A DNA stretch of 22,899 nucleotides from Pedosphaera sp. (GTDB lineage Bacteria; Verrucomicrobiota; Verrucomicrobiia; Limisphaerales; SIAT01). Numbering within the stretch: the first letter of the stretch is position 1; every line of letters begins with the position of its first letter. Below, piece by piece: positions 9,598-17,169 of this stretch. The notes beneath the pieces were generated by a model. It was not told the origin of the DNA, did no database searches, and saw nothing but the letters and a program-made list of their open reading frames with translations. The stretch is taken from NCBI GenBank assembly GCA_009691645.1, contig SIAT01000009.1, positions 1-22,899 on the forward strand, read 5' to 3'. The translations under genes and the position numbers were made by a program.

Positions 9598-10410
9598 TTA
9601 CGCGAACGTCTTCTTCAAGTACTCGAGGCTCTTCGTGGCGATGACTTCCGGGCCTTCGTCGAAGTTGAACACCTCCACCGACACCACGCCATCGTAGCCG
9701 ACTTCCTTGAGCGCGGTCGCAATCGGGCGGAAATCAATCTCGCCGAAACCGGGCCCTTTCAGGTTCGCGTCGTTGGCGTGGAAGTAGGCGAACTGACCTT
9801 TGCTTTCGCGGATGATCTGCGGGATCGGCTTACCCATCGAGCACATCGCTTTCACATCGAGGATCACGCTCACCGCCGGGCTGTTGAACTGCTGGGCGAA
9901 ACGGATTCCCTCGGTCGCGGTGTTCACGAAGTTCGTCTCGCTCGGTGCCAGCGGTTCGAAACAGATGGTCACGCCGCGGTCCTCGGCGCGTTTCACCGCG
10001 TCGCGGAAGACGGCGGCCGCCCATTCCCAACCTTGCTCGAAGGAGACGCCGTCCATCAGGTTCCGTTGCTTGGGCGAGCCGACCACGATGCTTCGGCCGC
10101 CGAGGTCGCCGCAGAAGTTCACCAACTCGGTGAAGTAGCGCGCAGTCTTGTCGCGCACCGCTTGATCGGGATGCGTCAGGTACATCCCTTCGGCTTGCAC
10201 GAGTACCCAGTGGATACCCGAGATCGCGATGCCCGCCCGCGCGGCGAGGTCCCGGACACGCGCACGTTCGGTGGCCGAGATGTCGGTGACATATTTGGCG
10301 AGAGTGAAGGGGGCAATCTCGACGGCGTCGTAGCCGACCTGTTTCGCGTAAGCGAAGGTGTCCTCAATTTTCCAATCCTTGAAGATCTCGTTGCAGATGC
10401 CGAATTTCAT
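9598..10410 (-). CDS. Sugar phosphate isomerase/epimerase-like TIM-barrel protein (xylose isomerase-like, hydroxypyruvate isomerase type)
   Basis: This is a 270-residue AP_endonuc_2/xylose-isomerase-like barrel, which usually isomerises or epimerises sugars or hydroxypyruvate using a divalent metal. The start MKFGICNEIF matches the first beta strand; the open frame extends upstream to 10629, but only through the divergent DUF2007 gene in antisense. Candidate metal ligands are E152 (ICFEPLAPSE), D185 (VILDVKAM), H211 (AYFHANDAN) and E246 (VSVEVFNF). These are at the same spacing as the four ligands I recall for D-tagatose 3-epimerase. There is no signal peptide, so it is cytoplasmic. It converges with the RND pump and is divergent from the small DUF2007 gene across 45 bases. 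The exact sugar is unknown. Confidence 0.88.
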   Translation of the reverse strand: MKFGICNEIFKDWKIEDTFAYAKQVGYDAVEIAPFTLAKYVTDISATERARVRDLAARAGIAISGIHWVLVQAEGMYLTHPDQAVRDKTARYFTELVNFCGDLGGRSIVVGSPKQRNLMDGVSFEQGWEWAAAVFRDAVKRAEDRGVTICFEPLAPSETNFVNTATEGIRFAQQFNSPAVSVILDVKAMCSMGKPIPQIIRESKGQFAYFHANDANLKGPGFGEIDFRPIATALKEVGYDGVVSVEVFNFDEGPEVIATKSLEYLKKTFA

Positions 10411-10455
10411 GGACGTCTTGTAACGGGAGGGATGAGAGTGCGCGAGCCTCTTCGC

Positions 10456-10665
10456 ATGAAGCACTTCTACACAGGTCCCGTGGTGAACACCGAGATGCTG
10501 GTGTCGATGCTGGAGAAACATGGCATCGCCGCGGTGCAGGAGTTCGACGATCCGTCGTTGCCCGACGACGGTGACCTGAACCGACTGGCGAAGGTGCTGG
10601 TGCCCGAAGCCGATTACGCCCGTGCCCACGAACTATTCTACGCCCCGCGCGAGGATGAGCTGTAG
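10456..10665 (+). CDS. DUF2007-type small protein (putative signal-transducing protein family)
   Basis: A 69-residue acidic protein beginning MKHFYTGPVVNTEMLVSMLE. The pattern of a short strand, then a polar turn, then an ExxLL-like helix followed by HGIAAVQEFDD, and an ALxVLVPEADYARAHEL-like end (here LAKVLVPEADYARAHEL), is that of DUF2007, small proteins of unknown role sometimes fused to zinc ribbons. In-frame starts also exist at ATG 10432 and GTG 10438. The GTG has the better placed purine run GGGAGGG seven bases upstream, which would give 75 residues; family alignment favours the ATG at 10456. No frame remains open on the other strand with a better case. Function is not known. Confidence 0.72.
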   Translation: MKHFYTGPVVNTEMLVSMLEKHGIAAVQEFDDPSLPDDGDLNRLAKVLVPEADYARAHELFYAPREDEL

Positions 10666-10689
10666 CCGGCGGTTCACTCCAGCGTCCCG

Positions 10690-10947
10690 CTAGGCCGATT
10701 GATCCTCTGCTCGGCGGCGAATGCTGAGCAGGACAACGAAGGCCACGCCGCCAGCCACTGTGGGCCTGAACAAAATCGGGCGCTGGGCCGCCTCGCGCCA
10801 TTCCTCGCTACCGTGGTCGGGGCCGTGTCCCTGTCCGTCGCTGATGTCGATGGTGACCCGTCCCGAAGTGTAGAGGTGGTGGACAACGAAACAGGCGGCC
10901 GTTCCAAGGAGAGCCGCGACAACAAAAGCGATAATCAAGCCCCTCAT
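10690..10947 (-). CDS. Hypothetical small membrane protein with two predicted transmembrane segments
   Basis: I do not recognise this 85-residue protein. It has a hydrophobic N-terminal segment (residues 3-22, LIIAFVVAALLGTAACFVV), a short polar middle with a His/Gly-rich patch GQGHGPDHGSEEW (38-50), a second hydrophobic stretch (63-76), and a basic end with RRR. Both ends would face the cytoplasm or the N-terminus may be a signal. The ATG at 10947 is preferred over longer in-frame extensions, which run through low-complexity Arg/Ser text. It lies 29 bases downstream of the DUF1501 stop, same strand, so it may be the last gene of the PSD1-DUF1501 transcript, and its stop faces the DUF2007 stop 24 bases away. 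It could be chance, but the hydrophobic pattern and start position argue for a real gene. Confidence 0.6.
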   Translation of the reverse strand: MRGLIIAFVVAALLGTAACFVVHHLYTSGRVTIDISDGQGHGPDHGSEEWREAAQRPILFRPTVAGGVAFVVLLSIRRRAEDQSA

Positions 10948-10976
10948 GCGGAGCGTGGATGTTGACGAGGTTGGCG

Positions 10977-12452
10977 TCAGGCCAACAACGCTTTTACGGG
11001 ATGCACTTCTTCCACGCCGGTGAGGCGCTGATCGAGTCCCTGGAACTTGTAGCTGAAGCGGCGGTGATCGACGCCGAGGCAATGCAGGAGGGTCGCGTTC
11101 AACTCGTTCAGATGCACCGGATCCTTCGTGATGTTGTAGCTAAAATCGTCGGTCTCGCCGTGGACATAGCCGCCCTTGATGCCGCCGCCGGCCATGTACA
11201 TGCAGAAGTTGCGCGGGTGATGGTCGCGTCCGTAATTGTCGGGCTTGAGCGTGCCTTGTGAATAGACGGTGCGGCCGAACTCGCCGCCCCAGACGACGAG
11301 GGTGTCCTTCAACAGACCGCGCTGCTTGAGGTCCAGAATGAGCGCGCCGCAGGCTTGGTCGGTGTCGCGGCATTGGCCGCCGATATCCTTGGGCAAACCG
11401 CCATGCTGATCCCAGCCGCGATGAAGAATCTGCACGGCGCGGACGCCGCGCTCGGCCATGCGCCGTGCCATGATCGCGCTGTGGGCGAACGTGCCGGGTT
11501 TGCTCACCTCCGGCCCGTACATTTCGAGCACGTGCTTCGGTTCTTTCGAGAGATCCACCAGTTCCGGCACGCTCGTTTGCATCCGGAACGCCATTTCGTA
11601 TTGAGCGATGCGCGTCTGCGTCTCGGGATCGCCGAGGCGCTGATGGTTGATCTCATTGAGTTGGTTCAAACCATCGAGCATCGCGCGGCGCGTCGCGGAA
11701 TCCACGCCCGGCGGGTTCTGGATGAAGAGCACGGGGTCGCCCTTGGAACGGAGCGCGACGCCGTTGTGCTTGGTGGCGAGGAAACCGGAACTCCACATGC
11801 GCGTGAAGAGCGCCTGCGCATTCGCGCCGGAGGACCAGGTGGGGGTGAGCACGACGAACGCGGGGAGATTCTCGTTCTCGCTGCCGAGGCCGTAGCTGAG
11901 CCACGAGCCGAGGCTGGCCTTGCCGGGCACCTCGGTGCCGGTCATCACGAACGTGCAGGCGGGGTCGTGGTTGATGGCGTTGGTGTGGACGGTCTTGATG
12001 AGCGCGAGGTCATCGGCGATCGGCCAGTGGTGTTTGAGCAGTTCGCTGATCCACATGCCGGACCGACCCTGCTGCTCGAACTTGAACATCGAGGGCGCGA
12101 CGGGGAAACGCTTCTGGCCGCTGGTCATCGTGGTGAGGCGCTGGCCTTTTTGCACGGATTCGGGCAGATCTTTATCGAAATGTTCTTTGAGCTTCGGCTT
12201 GTAATCCCACAGGTCGAGCTGCGACGGGCCGCCATTCATGTGCAGGTAGATGACCCGTTTGGCGGTGGGCGCGAAATGCGGCAACTCCGGCAAGGCCGGG
12301 TGAATCTTTGAACCGTAATTCCTTCCCGCCGCCGGCGCGGCGCGCAACGTGGAAGGCATCGTGGCGAGCGCGACAGAACCGAGGCTGAGGCCGGCACTGG
12401 CGAAGAACTGGCGGCGCGTCTGTTGCCGGGCGAATTCGTGGAGTGGGTTCAT
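10977..12452 (-). CDS. DUF1501 domain-containing protein, Tat-exported (copy A)
   Basis: A 491-residue member of DUF1501 (alkaline-phosphatase/sulfatase superfamily clan), abundant in Planctomycetota and Verrucomicrobiota and of unproven function. The N-terminus has a twin-arginine motif TRRQFF (residues 12-17) followed by a hydrophobic stretch, so it should be exported folded. Family landmarks are MNGGPSQLDLWDYKP near residue 72, GWDQHGGL, VWGGEFGRT, and GRDHHPRNFCMYMAGGGIKGG toward the C-terminus. These His/Asp-rich positions are probable metal or substrate ligands. It begins 29 bases after the PSD1 stop on the same strand, the common partner arrangement. No Shine-Dalgarno sequence precedes the ATG. 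A clear paralog (copy B) lies at 15785-17158; the two differ considerably in sequence. Confidence 0.94.
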   Translation of the reverse strand: MNPLHEFARQQTRRQFFASAGLSLGSVALATMPSTLRAAPAAGRNYGSKIHPALPELPHFAPTAKRVIYLHMNGGPSQLDLWDYKPKLKEHFDKDLPESVQKGQRLTTMTSGQKRFPVAPSMFKFEQQGRSGMWISELLKHHWPIADDLALIKTVHTNAINHDPACTFVMTGTEVPGKASLGSWLSYGLGSENENLPAFVVLTPTWSSGANAQALFTRMWSSGFLATKHNGVALRSKGDPVLFIQNPPGVDSATRRAMLDGLNQLNEINHQRLGDPETQTRIAQYEMAFRMQTSVPELVDLSKEPKHVLEMYGPEVSKPGTFAHSAIMARRMAERGVRAVQILHRGWDQHGGLPKDIGGQCRDTDQACGALILDLKQRGLLKDTLVVWGGEFGRTVYSQGTLKPDNYGRDHHPRNFCMYMAGGGIKGGYVHGETDDFSYNITKDPVHLNELNATLLHCLGVDHRRFSYKFQGLDQRLTGVEEVHPVKALLA

Positions 12453-12481
12453 AGGAAAGGATGTTTTAGCCGTGGCTCGGT

Positions 12482-15400
12482 TCAGTTTTTCGTCACCACT
12501 TCATCGAGGTTTAGCAGCAGGTTGGCGACCATCGTGTAGGCGGCCAACTCCACGGGGTCGAGACCGGCTTTCGCCGGTGTTTCGCCGTACTTGATGAGCT
12601 TCTCTGCGGCTTCCTTGTCTTTCTGGTAGCGCGCGAGTTGCTTATCGAGTGTGGCCTTGAGGATCTTCTGCTCCGCCGCCGTCGGCTTGCGCGAGGTGAC
12701 GATGCGAAAACCGAGATCGAGCCGGGACTCGGGCTTGCCGCCTTCGATGATCAGGCGTTGGGCAAAATGCCGCGCGGCCTCGATGTGCTGGATGTCGTTC
12801 AACAACTGCAACGCCTGCAACGGGGTGTTGCTGCGCTCGCGCCGGACGCAGCTCTGCTCGCGGTTCGGTGCATCGAATGTGGCCATGAACGGCGGCGGCG
12901 CCGTGCGTTTGAGGAAGGTGTAGAGGCTGCGGCGGTAGAGGGCTTCGCCGTGGTCCTGCACGTAGTTGCGCGTATTGCTGCCGCCGAAGCCGACGGGTTC
13001 CCAGATGTTCTCGGGTTGATACGGCTTCACACCTTTGCCACCGAGGGTTTGGACCAGCAGGCCGCTGACGTAAAGGGCGTTGTCGCGGATGACCTCGGCG
13101 TCGAGCCGGAAGCGCGGCCCGTGCGCGAACAGGCGGTTCTCGGGATCCATCTGCAACGGTTTGGCGGTGATCCTGGAATCCTGCCGGTACGTGGCGGAGG
13201 TGACGAGCAACTTCACGAACCGCTTCACATCCCAACCTTGTTCCATCCACGTGCCGGCCAGCCAGTCGAGCAACTCCGGATGCGTCGGCGGCTCGCCTTG
13301 CGAACCGAAGTCGGCGCTGGTCTTGACGAGACCGAGCCCGAAGAACTGTTGCCAGAAACGATTCGCGGCCACGCGCGCCGTGAGCGGGTGCTTAGGGCTT
13401 ACAAGCCAGTTCGCGAGGTCGAGGCGCGTGGGAGCGTTGGTGGATTTAGGCAGCGGCGGCAGGATGGCCGGCACGCCGCGCTCGACCTTCTCGCCGGTCT
13501 TGTTGTATTGGCCGCGGAGGTGGATGAACGCGTCACGCTTGTTCGGCAAGTCCGCCATCACGAACGTGCTCGGGATCGTTTTGTCCCCCGCGTCGCGCTC
13601 GTCCTTCGACTTCTTGAGCTTCTCGTTCAGTTCGGCGAACTGGCTTTTAGTCTTCTCCCAAACGAACTGGATGTAATGCTCATCAATCGCGCGCCGCTGC
13701 GCGTCGGTGCGCTTGTCGGCATCGGCTTTGAAGGCGTCCTGCACCGGCTGCGGCAGCGTCTTTTTGTCCACGGATTTCTTCCACGCGTCGAGCGCGAACG
13801 CCGGGTTATCAGCGGGATTGGTTGAATCGGCGATGCCGGCCTTGTCCCAATGCACCGTGCCTCCGGATTGCGTGAAGGCAATGCCGGTAATCTTCGTGCC
13901 GGCCTTGATGCCGAGCTTCGCAGCCGACACTTCGAGACGCACCCATTTGCCGGCCTCGGGCAATTTGCCCATCAGCACTTTCTCGGGCGTGTTTTTGATG
14001 CCGTAATTAATCGCCTCCTCGTCGCCCCAGTTGGCGCGGTGCTTCCAGCCATCGGTGTGGAACTGGAGCATGATCGCCTTGGGCGGATCTAGCAGGTCGA
14101 GGTAAACGTGGGCGAAGAATTTGCCCGTGGCCGTCGGCGTGAGTGGCTGGCTGGCGTCGGTGAAGAAATCCTGAGCCACGCCGGTCCCCTTGCGCATCAG
14201 CGCGCGTTTGCCGGAAAAGACAGGGCCTTTGGCGGAGTCAATCCACGTGGTCGGCGCGGTGCTGGCGTTGACGGCGGCTTTCGCCCCGGCGGGGAAATCA
14301 TCATCCACCCACACCGTTTCCGTGATCTTCACCGCGTTGGTATCAGTGGCGGGCGGCTCGTACTTCAGCGTGACGAGACGTTCCTTCGCCTGTTTCTCGA
14401 TCGCAGTGATGGTCGCAGTGAAAGCATCGAGTTTCCGCTGCTGCTCGGGCGTGCGGAGCTTGAGCACCGGCGGCGTGAGCAGCGCGTTGCCGTCCATCGC
14501 GGGATCCGCCGCGCTGTTGAAGAAGGCGAAGAGCGAATAGAATTCCTTTTGCGAAATCGGGTCGAACTTGTGGTCGTGGCAGACGGCGCAGCCGGCGGTG
14601 AGACCCATCCAGACGGACGCGGTGGTCTCCGTGCGATCGACCGCGTAGCGGAAGATGAACTCCTCGCCGATCGAGCCACCTTCGCTGGTGGTCACGTTAC
14701 AGCGGTTGAAGCCGGAGGCGATCTTCTGGTCTTGCGTGGCGTTTGGCAGCAGATCGCCGGCGAGTTGCTCGATGGTGAACTTGTCGAAGGGCAGATTGCG
14801 GTTGAAGGCGTTCACCACCCAATCGCGGTACGGCCACATCGAGCGCTCGTTGTCGAGGTGCAGTCCGTGCGTGTCGGCGTAACGCGCGGCGTCGAGCCAC
14901 GGCCGCGCCATGTGCTCGCCGTAACGAGGGTTGGCGAGCAGGCGATCCACGAGCCGTTCGTACGCATCGACCGACTTGTCGGCGAGAAAGGCATCCACCT
15001 CCTCCGGCGTCGGAGGCAGTCCGGTGAGATCGAGCGACAGACGGCGAATGAGAGTCTCGCGGCTCGCCTCGGGCATCGGATTGAGGCCGCTGGATTCCAG
15101 TCTCGTGAGGATGAAGGGGTCCACGCCGTTGCGGCTCCACTTGGCTTCCTTGACTTTCGGCAGGGCCGATTTCGTCACCGGCTCAAAAGCCCAGTGCGTC
15201 TGGAACTGCGCGCCCTGTTCGATCCACGCCTTCATTTTCGCGATCTGCTCGGTCGAAAGTTTCTTGTGACTGTCCGGCGGCGGCATCATGTCGTCGGGAT
15301 TTTTGGTCGTGATGCGTTGCCACAGTTCGCTGGCTTTCAGATTGCCGCCCTTCACCACGGTAGCGCCATCGCGCACGGCGAAGAGTCCATCCTTCGTGTC

Positions 15401-15589
15401 GAGCCGCAGCTTGGCTTTGCGCTGCTGTTCGTCCGGCCCGTGGCAATGATAGCAGTTGTCGGAAAGAATCGGGCGGATGTCGCGCGTGAACTCAATCTTC
15501 GCGGAAGCGGCGAAGGCCGGGAGCGCGCCGAGCGCACTGAGCGCAGCGAGGCTCGACAAGGAACGAAGGAACATGGGCTGCAATCGCAT
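12482..15589 (-). CDS. PSD1 and planctomycete cytochrome C domain-containing protein (PSCyt1-DUF1549-DUF1553)
   Basis: A 1035-residue exported protein with signal peptide (cleavage after about residue 27). Domains in order: a PSCyt1 cytochrome-like module with C46-x-x-C49-H50 (in NCYHCHGPDEQQRKAK); DUF1549 from about 155 to 360, ending with a second motif C334-x-x-C337-H338 in AGCAVCHDHKFDP; an inserted beta-rich region about 425-590; a short helical linker; and DUF1553 from about 716 to 990. Both CxxCH motifs could bind c-type haem. The family is known mainly from Planctomycetota and Verrucomicrobiota, usually beside DUF1501, and its role is unproven, possibly in polymer breakdown. The start at ATG 15589 gives a proper signal peptide; ATG 15574, five codons on, is an alternative. 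It is the first gene of the minus-strand group. Confidence 0.94.
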   Translation of the reverse strand: MRLQPMFLRSLSSLAALSALGALPAFAASAKIEFTRDIRPILSDNCYHCHGPDEQQRKAKLRLDTKDGLFAVRDGATVVKGGNLKASELWQRITTKNPDDMMPPPDSHKKLSTEQIAKMKAWIEQGAQFQTHWAFEPVTKSALPKVKEAKWSRNGVDPFILTRLESSGLNPMPEASRETLIRRLSLDLTGLPPTPEEVDAFLADKSVDAYERLVDRLLANPRYGEHMARPWLDAARYADTHGLHLDNERSMWPYRDWVVNAFNRNLPFDKFTIEQLAGDLLPNATQDQKIASGFNRCNVTTSEGGSIGEEFIFRYAVDRTETTASVWMGLTAGCAVCHDHKFDPISQKEFYSLFAFFNSAADPAMDGNALLTPPVLKLRTPEQQRKLDAFTATITAIEKQAKERLVTLKYEPPATDTNAVKITETVWVDDDFPAGAKAAVNASTAPTTWIDSAKGPVFSGKRALMRKGTGVAQDFFTDASQPLTPTATGKFFAHVYLDLLDPPKAIMLQFHTDGWKHRANWGDEEAINYGIKNTPEKVLMGKLPEAGKWVRLEVSAAKLGIKAGTKITGIAFTQSGGTVHWDKAGIADSTNPADNPAFALDAWKKSVDKKTLPQPVQDAFKADADKRTDAQRRAIDEHYIQFVWEKTKSQFAELNEKLKKSKDERDAGDKTIPSTFVMADLPNKRDAFIHLRGQYNKTGEKVERGVPAILPPLPKSTNAPTRLDLANWLVSPKHPLTARVAANRFWQQFFGLGLVKTSADFGSQGEPPTHPELLDWLAGTWMEQGWDVKRFVKLLVTSATYRQDSRITAKPLQMDPENRLFAHGPRFRLDAEVIRDNALYVSGLLVQTLGGKGVKPYQPENIWEPVGFGGSNTRNYVQDHGEALYRRSLYTFLKRTAPPPFMATFDAPNREQSCVRRERSNTPLQALQLLNDIQHIEAARHFAQRLIIEGGKPESRLDLGFRIVTSRKPTAAEQKILKATLDKQLARYQKDKEAAEKLIKYGETPAKAGLDPVELAAYTMVANLLLNLDEVVTKN

Positions 15590-15595
15590 GGTTAA

Positions 15596-15623
15596 AGTGT
15601 AAAGTGGCGCTCGGCGCAGGCAA
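15596..15623 (-). promoter_or_regulatory. Candidate promoter of the PSD1-DUF1501 operon, possibly leaderless
   Basis: On the minus strand a TTGCCT -35-like box (15618-15623) and a TACACT -10-like box (15596-15601) are 16 bases apart; each matches the sigma-70 consensus in four of six positions. The predicted transcript start falls at or next to the ATG at 15589, which would make a leaderless message, unless translation starts at ATG 15574. The -35 box lies within the palindrome at 15614-15631. Confidence 0.3.
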
Positions 15624-15631
15624 GCCTGCGC
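15614..15631. repeat. Perfect palindrome (8-base arms) in the divergent promoter gap
   Basis: GCGCAGGC and GCCTGCGC face each other across two A bases. It lies between the divergent PSD1 and DUF1501 copy-B genes and overlaps the candidate -35 box of the former. It could be a repressor/activator site, a REP-like dispersed palindrome, or a hairpin in the message of the downstream gene. I saw no second full copy in the window. Confidence 0.5.
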
Positions 15632-15784
15632 TCGTTGTTTCTGACGCCGAACGGACGCCGATATTCGCGCTGGCCGCGAGGCGCGTGTGCGGACTTTGCC
15701 CTTGAACAAAGGTTGGCAGAGTGGTGTCCTAAAGCCGTGCAATCACCCAGCCCATTCGCCGCATCCGGCTGGCCTCATCACCAG

Positions 15785-17158
15785 ATGAGCCGGCGGGAGC
15801 TGTTGCGCGCAGGCGGACTGGGGTTGCTCGGGCTTTCATTGCCGGAATTACTGCACGGCCGCGTCCACGCCGCCGGTGCGGCGGGCAAAGGTTCCTTTGG
15901 TCGCGCCAAATCCTGCATCTTGCTTTTCATGTGGGGCGGGCCGGCGCATCAAGACACGTGGGATCTCAAGCCCGATGCGCCGCGCGAGATCCGCGGCGAG
16001 TTCGCGCCCATCTCGACCAACGTGCCGGGCATCCAGATTTGCGAACACTTCCCGCTGCTCGCCAAGCGTGCCGACAAACTCTCTCTCGTGCGCTCGATGA
16101 CGCACGACAACGGCGACCACACCACCTCCACCAGTTATCTGTTGACCGGCCAACCACCCGCGCGCAGCGGCGCGATGCGCGAGCAATGGCCGCACATGGG
16201 ATCGGTGCTCTCCAATCTCGGCCGTGGCAAAGGCGCGTTGCCGCCGTTCATCTCGATGCGGCCGAAACTGGAGAACGACGTGCCGCGTTTCGTGGAAGAG
16301 AGTCAGGGCCAATTCGCCGGCTGGCTCGGTTCGCTTCACGATCCGATGACGATTGATGCCGATCCGAGCCGAGCGGATTACAAGATCGGCGAATTGGCGT
16401 TGCAACCGGAGCTTTCCGTGCGCCGCCTCGAGACGCGCCGCGAATTGCTCGACCAATTGGATCGCCGATTGGGAGGAAGCGCTGCTGCGTTTGCCGCGCA
16501 AAACCTCAACAACCAGCGCGCCTTTGACCTACTCACCGCCGCAACGACACAGCGCGGCGCGTTCAATCTCGAAGAGGAACCGCGGCGTGTGCGCGAACGG
16601 TACGGACTGAATCCGCACGGCCAATCCGTGCTGCAAGCGCGGCGGCTCGTCGAGCGCGGCGTCCCGCTCGTCACGGTTTTTTGGCCCAACGACGGCATCA
16701 AAAACGTGAGCGTCTATTGGGACACGCACAGCCGCAACTTCGTGGACTTGAAGACGCGCTTGATGCCCGTGGCCGATCAGGCTTTCAGCGCGTTGCTCGA
16801 CGATCTCGGGTCGCGCGGGATGCTCGACGAGACGCTTGTGATCTGGACCGGCGAATTCGGCCGCACGCCGCGCGTGGGGCAGCGCTCAAGCGACGCGGGC
16901 GCAGGCGCGGACGGGCGCGATCACTGGGCGGGCTGTTTCACGAGTGTGCTGGCTGGTGGCGGCGTGAAGGGCGGTTTCGTGTACGGCAAGAGTGACAAGG
17001 ATGCCGCGTTTCCCGCCGAGAATCCCGTCGCGCCGCAGGATCTCGTCGCCACGGCGTATCATCTGCTCGGCGTGCCCGAGGAACAGATTCTTCACGATGT
17101 GGCGGGGCGGCCTCAATTCATCCGACCGGGCCGGACGATCTCGGATCTTCTCCTCTGA
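15785..17158 (+). CDS. DUF1501 domain-containing protein, Tat-exported (copy B)
   Basis: A 457-residue DUF1501 protein, related to the phosphatase/sulfatase clan, with a Tat-type start MSRRELLRAGGLGLLGLSLP and a following cleavage region after HAAGA. Landmarks are MWGGPAHQDTWDLKPDAP, a THDNGDHTTSTSYLLTG segment, WTGEFGRTPR, and GRDHWAGCFTSVLAGGGVKGG. The invariant Gly/Asp/His positions agree with copy A but the rest differs, and copy B has DNGDH where copy A has TNAINHDPACT. The start is uncertain: the ATG at 15785 places the twin arginines at residues 3-4, which is unusually close to the end; a GTG at 15737 would add 16 residues and give a more normal spacing. No Shine-Dalgarno motif is visible at either. 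It stands alone in its direction and converges on the YceK-like gene. Confidence 0.93.
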   Translation: MSRRELLRAGGLGLLGLSLPELLHGRVHAAGAAGKGSFGRAKSCILLFMWGGPAHQDTWDLKPDAPREIRGEFAPISTNVPGIQICEHFPLLAKRADKLSLVRSMTHDNGDHTTSTSYLLTGQPPARSGAMREQWPHMGSVLSNLGRGKGALPPFISMRPKLENDVPRFVEESQGQFAGWLGSLHDPMTIDADPSRADYKIGELALQPELSVRRLETRRELLDQLDRRLGGSAAAFAAQNLNNQRAFDLLTAATTQRGAFNLEEEPRRVRERYGLNPHGQSVLQARRLVERGVPLVTVFWPNDGIKNVSVYWDTHSRNFVDLKTRLMPVADQAFSALLDDLGSRGMLDETLVIWTGEFGRTPRVGQRSSDAGAGADGRDHWAGCFTSVLAGGGVKGGFVYGKSDKDAAFPAENPVAPQDLVATAYHLLGVPEEQILHDVAGRPQFIRPGRTISDLLL

Positions 17159-17169
17159 AGACGGGCGGT

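Noticed and set aside
9487..10455. Long plus-strand extension upstream of the DUF2007 gene
   Set aside because: The open frame runs antisense through the first TIM-barrel gene; only the last 69-75 codons resemble a known family.
10674..10925. 83-codon minus-strand frame overlapping the small membrane protein
   Set aside because: It is Ser/Arg-rich with no hydrophobic segments; the neighbouring frame at 10690-10947 has a coherent two-segment membrane pattern.
11355..12311. 318-codon open frame on the plus strand within DUF1501 copy A
   Set aside because: It is antisense to strongly conserved DUF1501 segments and has no own family features.
14108..15595. 495-codon open frame on the plus strand, antisense to the PSD1 gene
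   Set aside because: Its translation is low-complexity, rich in Arg/Glu/Gly and matches no family, while the minus strand encodes clear PSCyt1 and DUF1549 motifs. It is a codon-bias shadow in GC-rich DNA.
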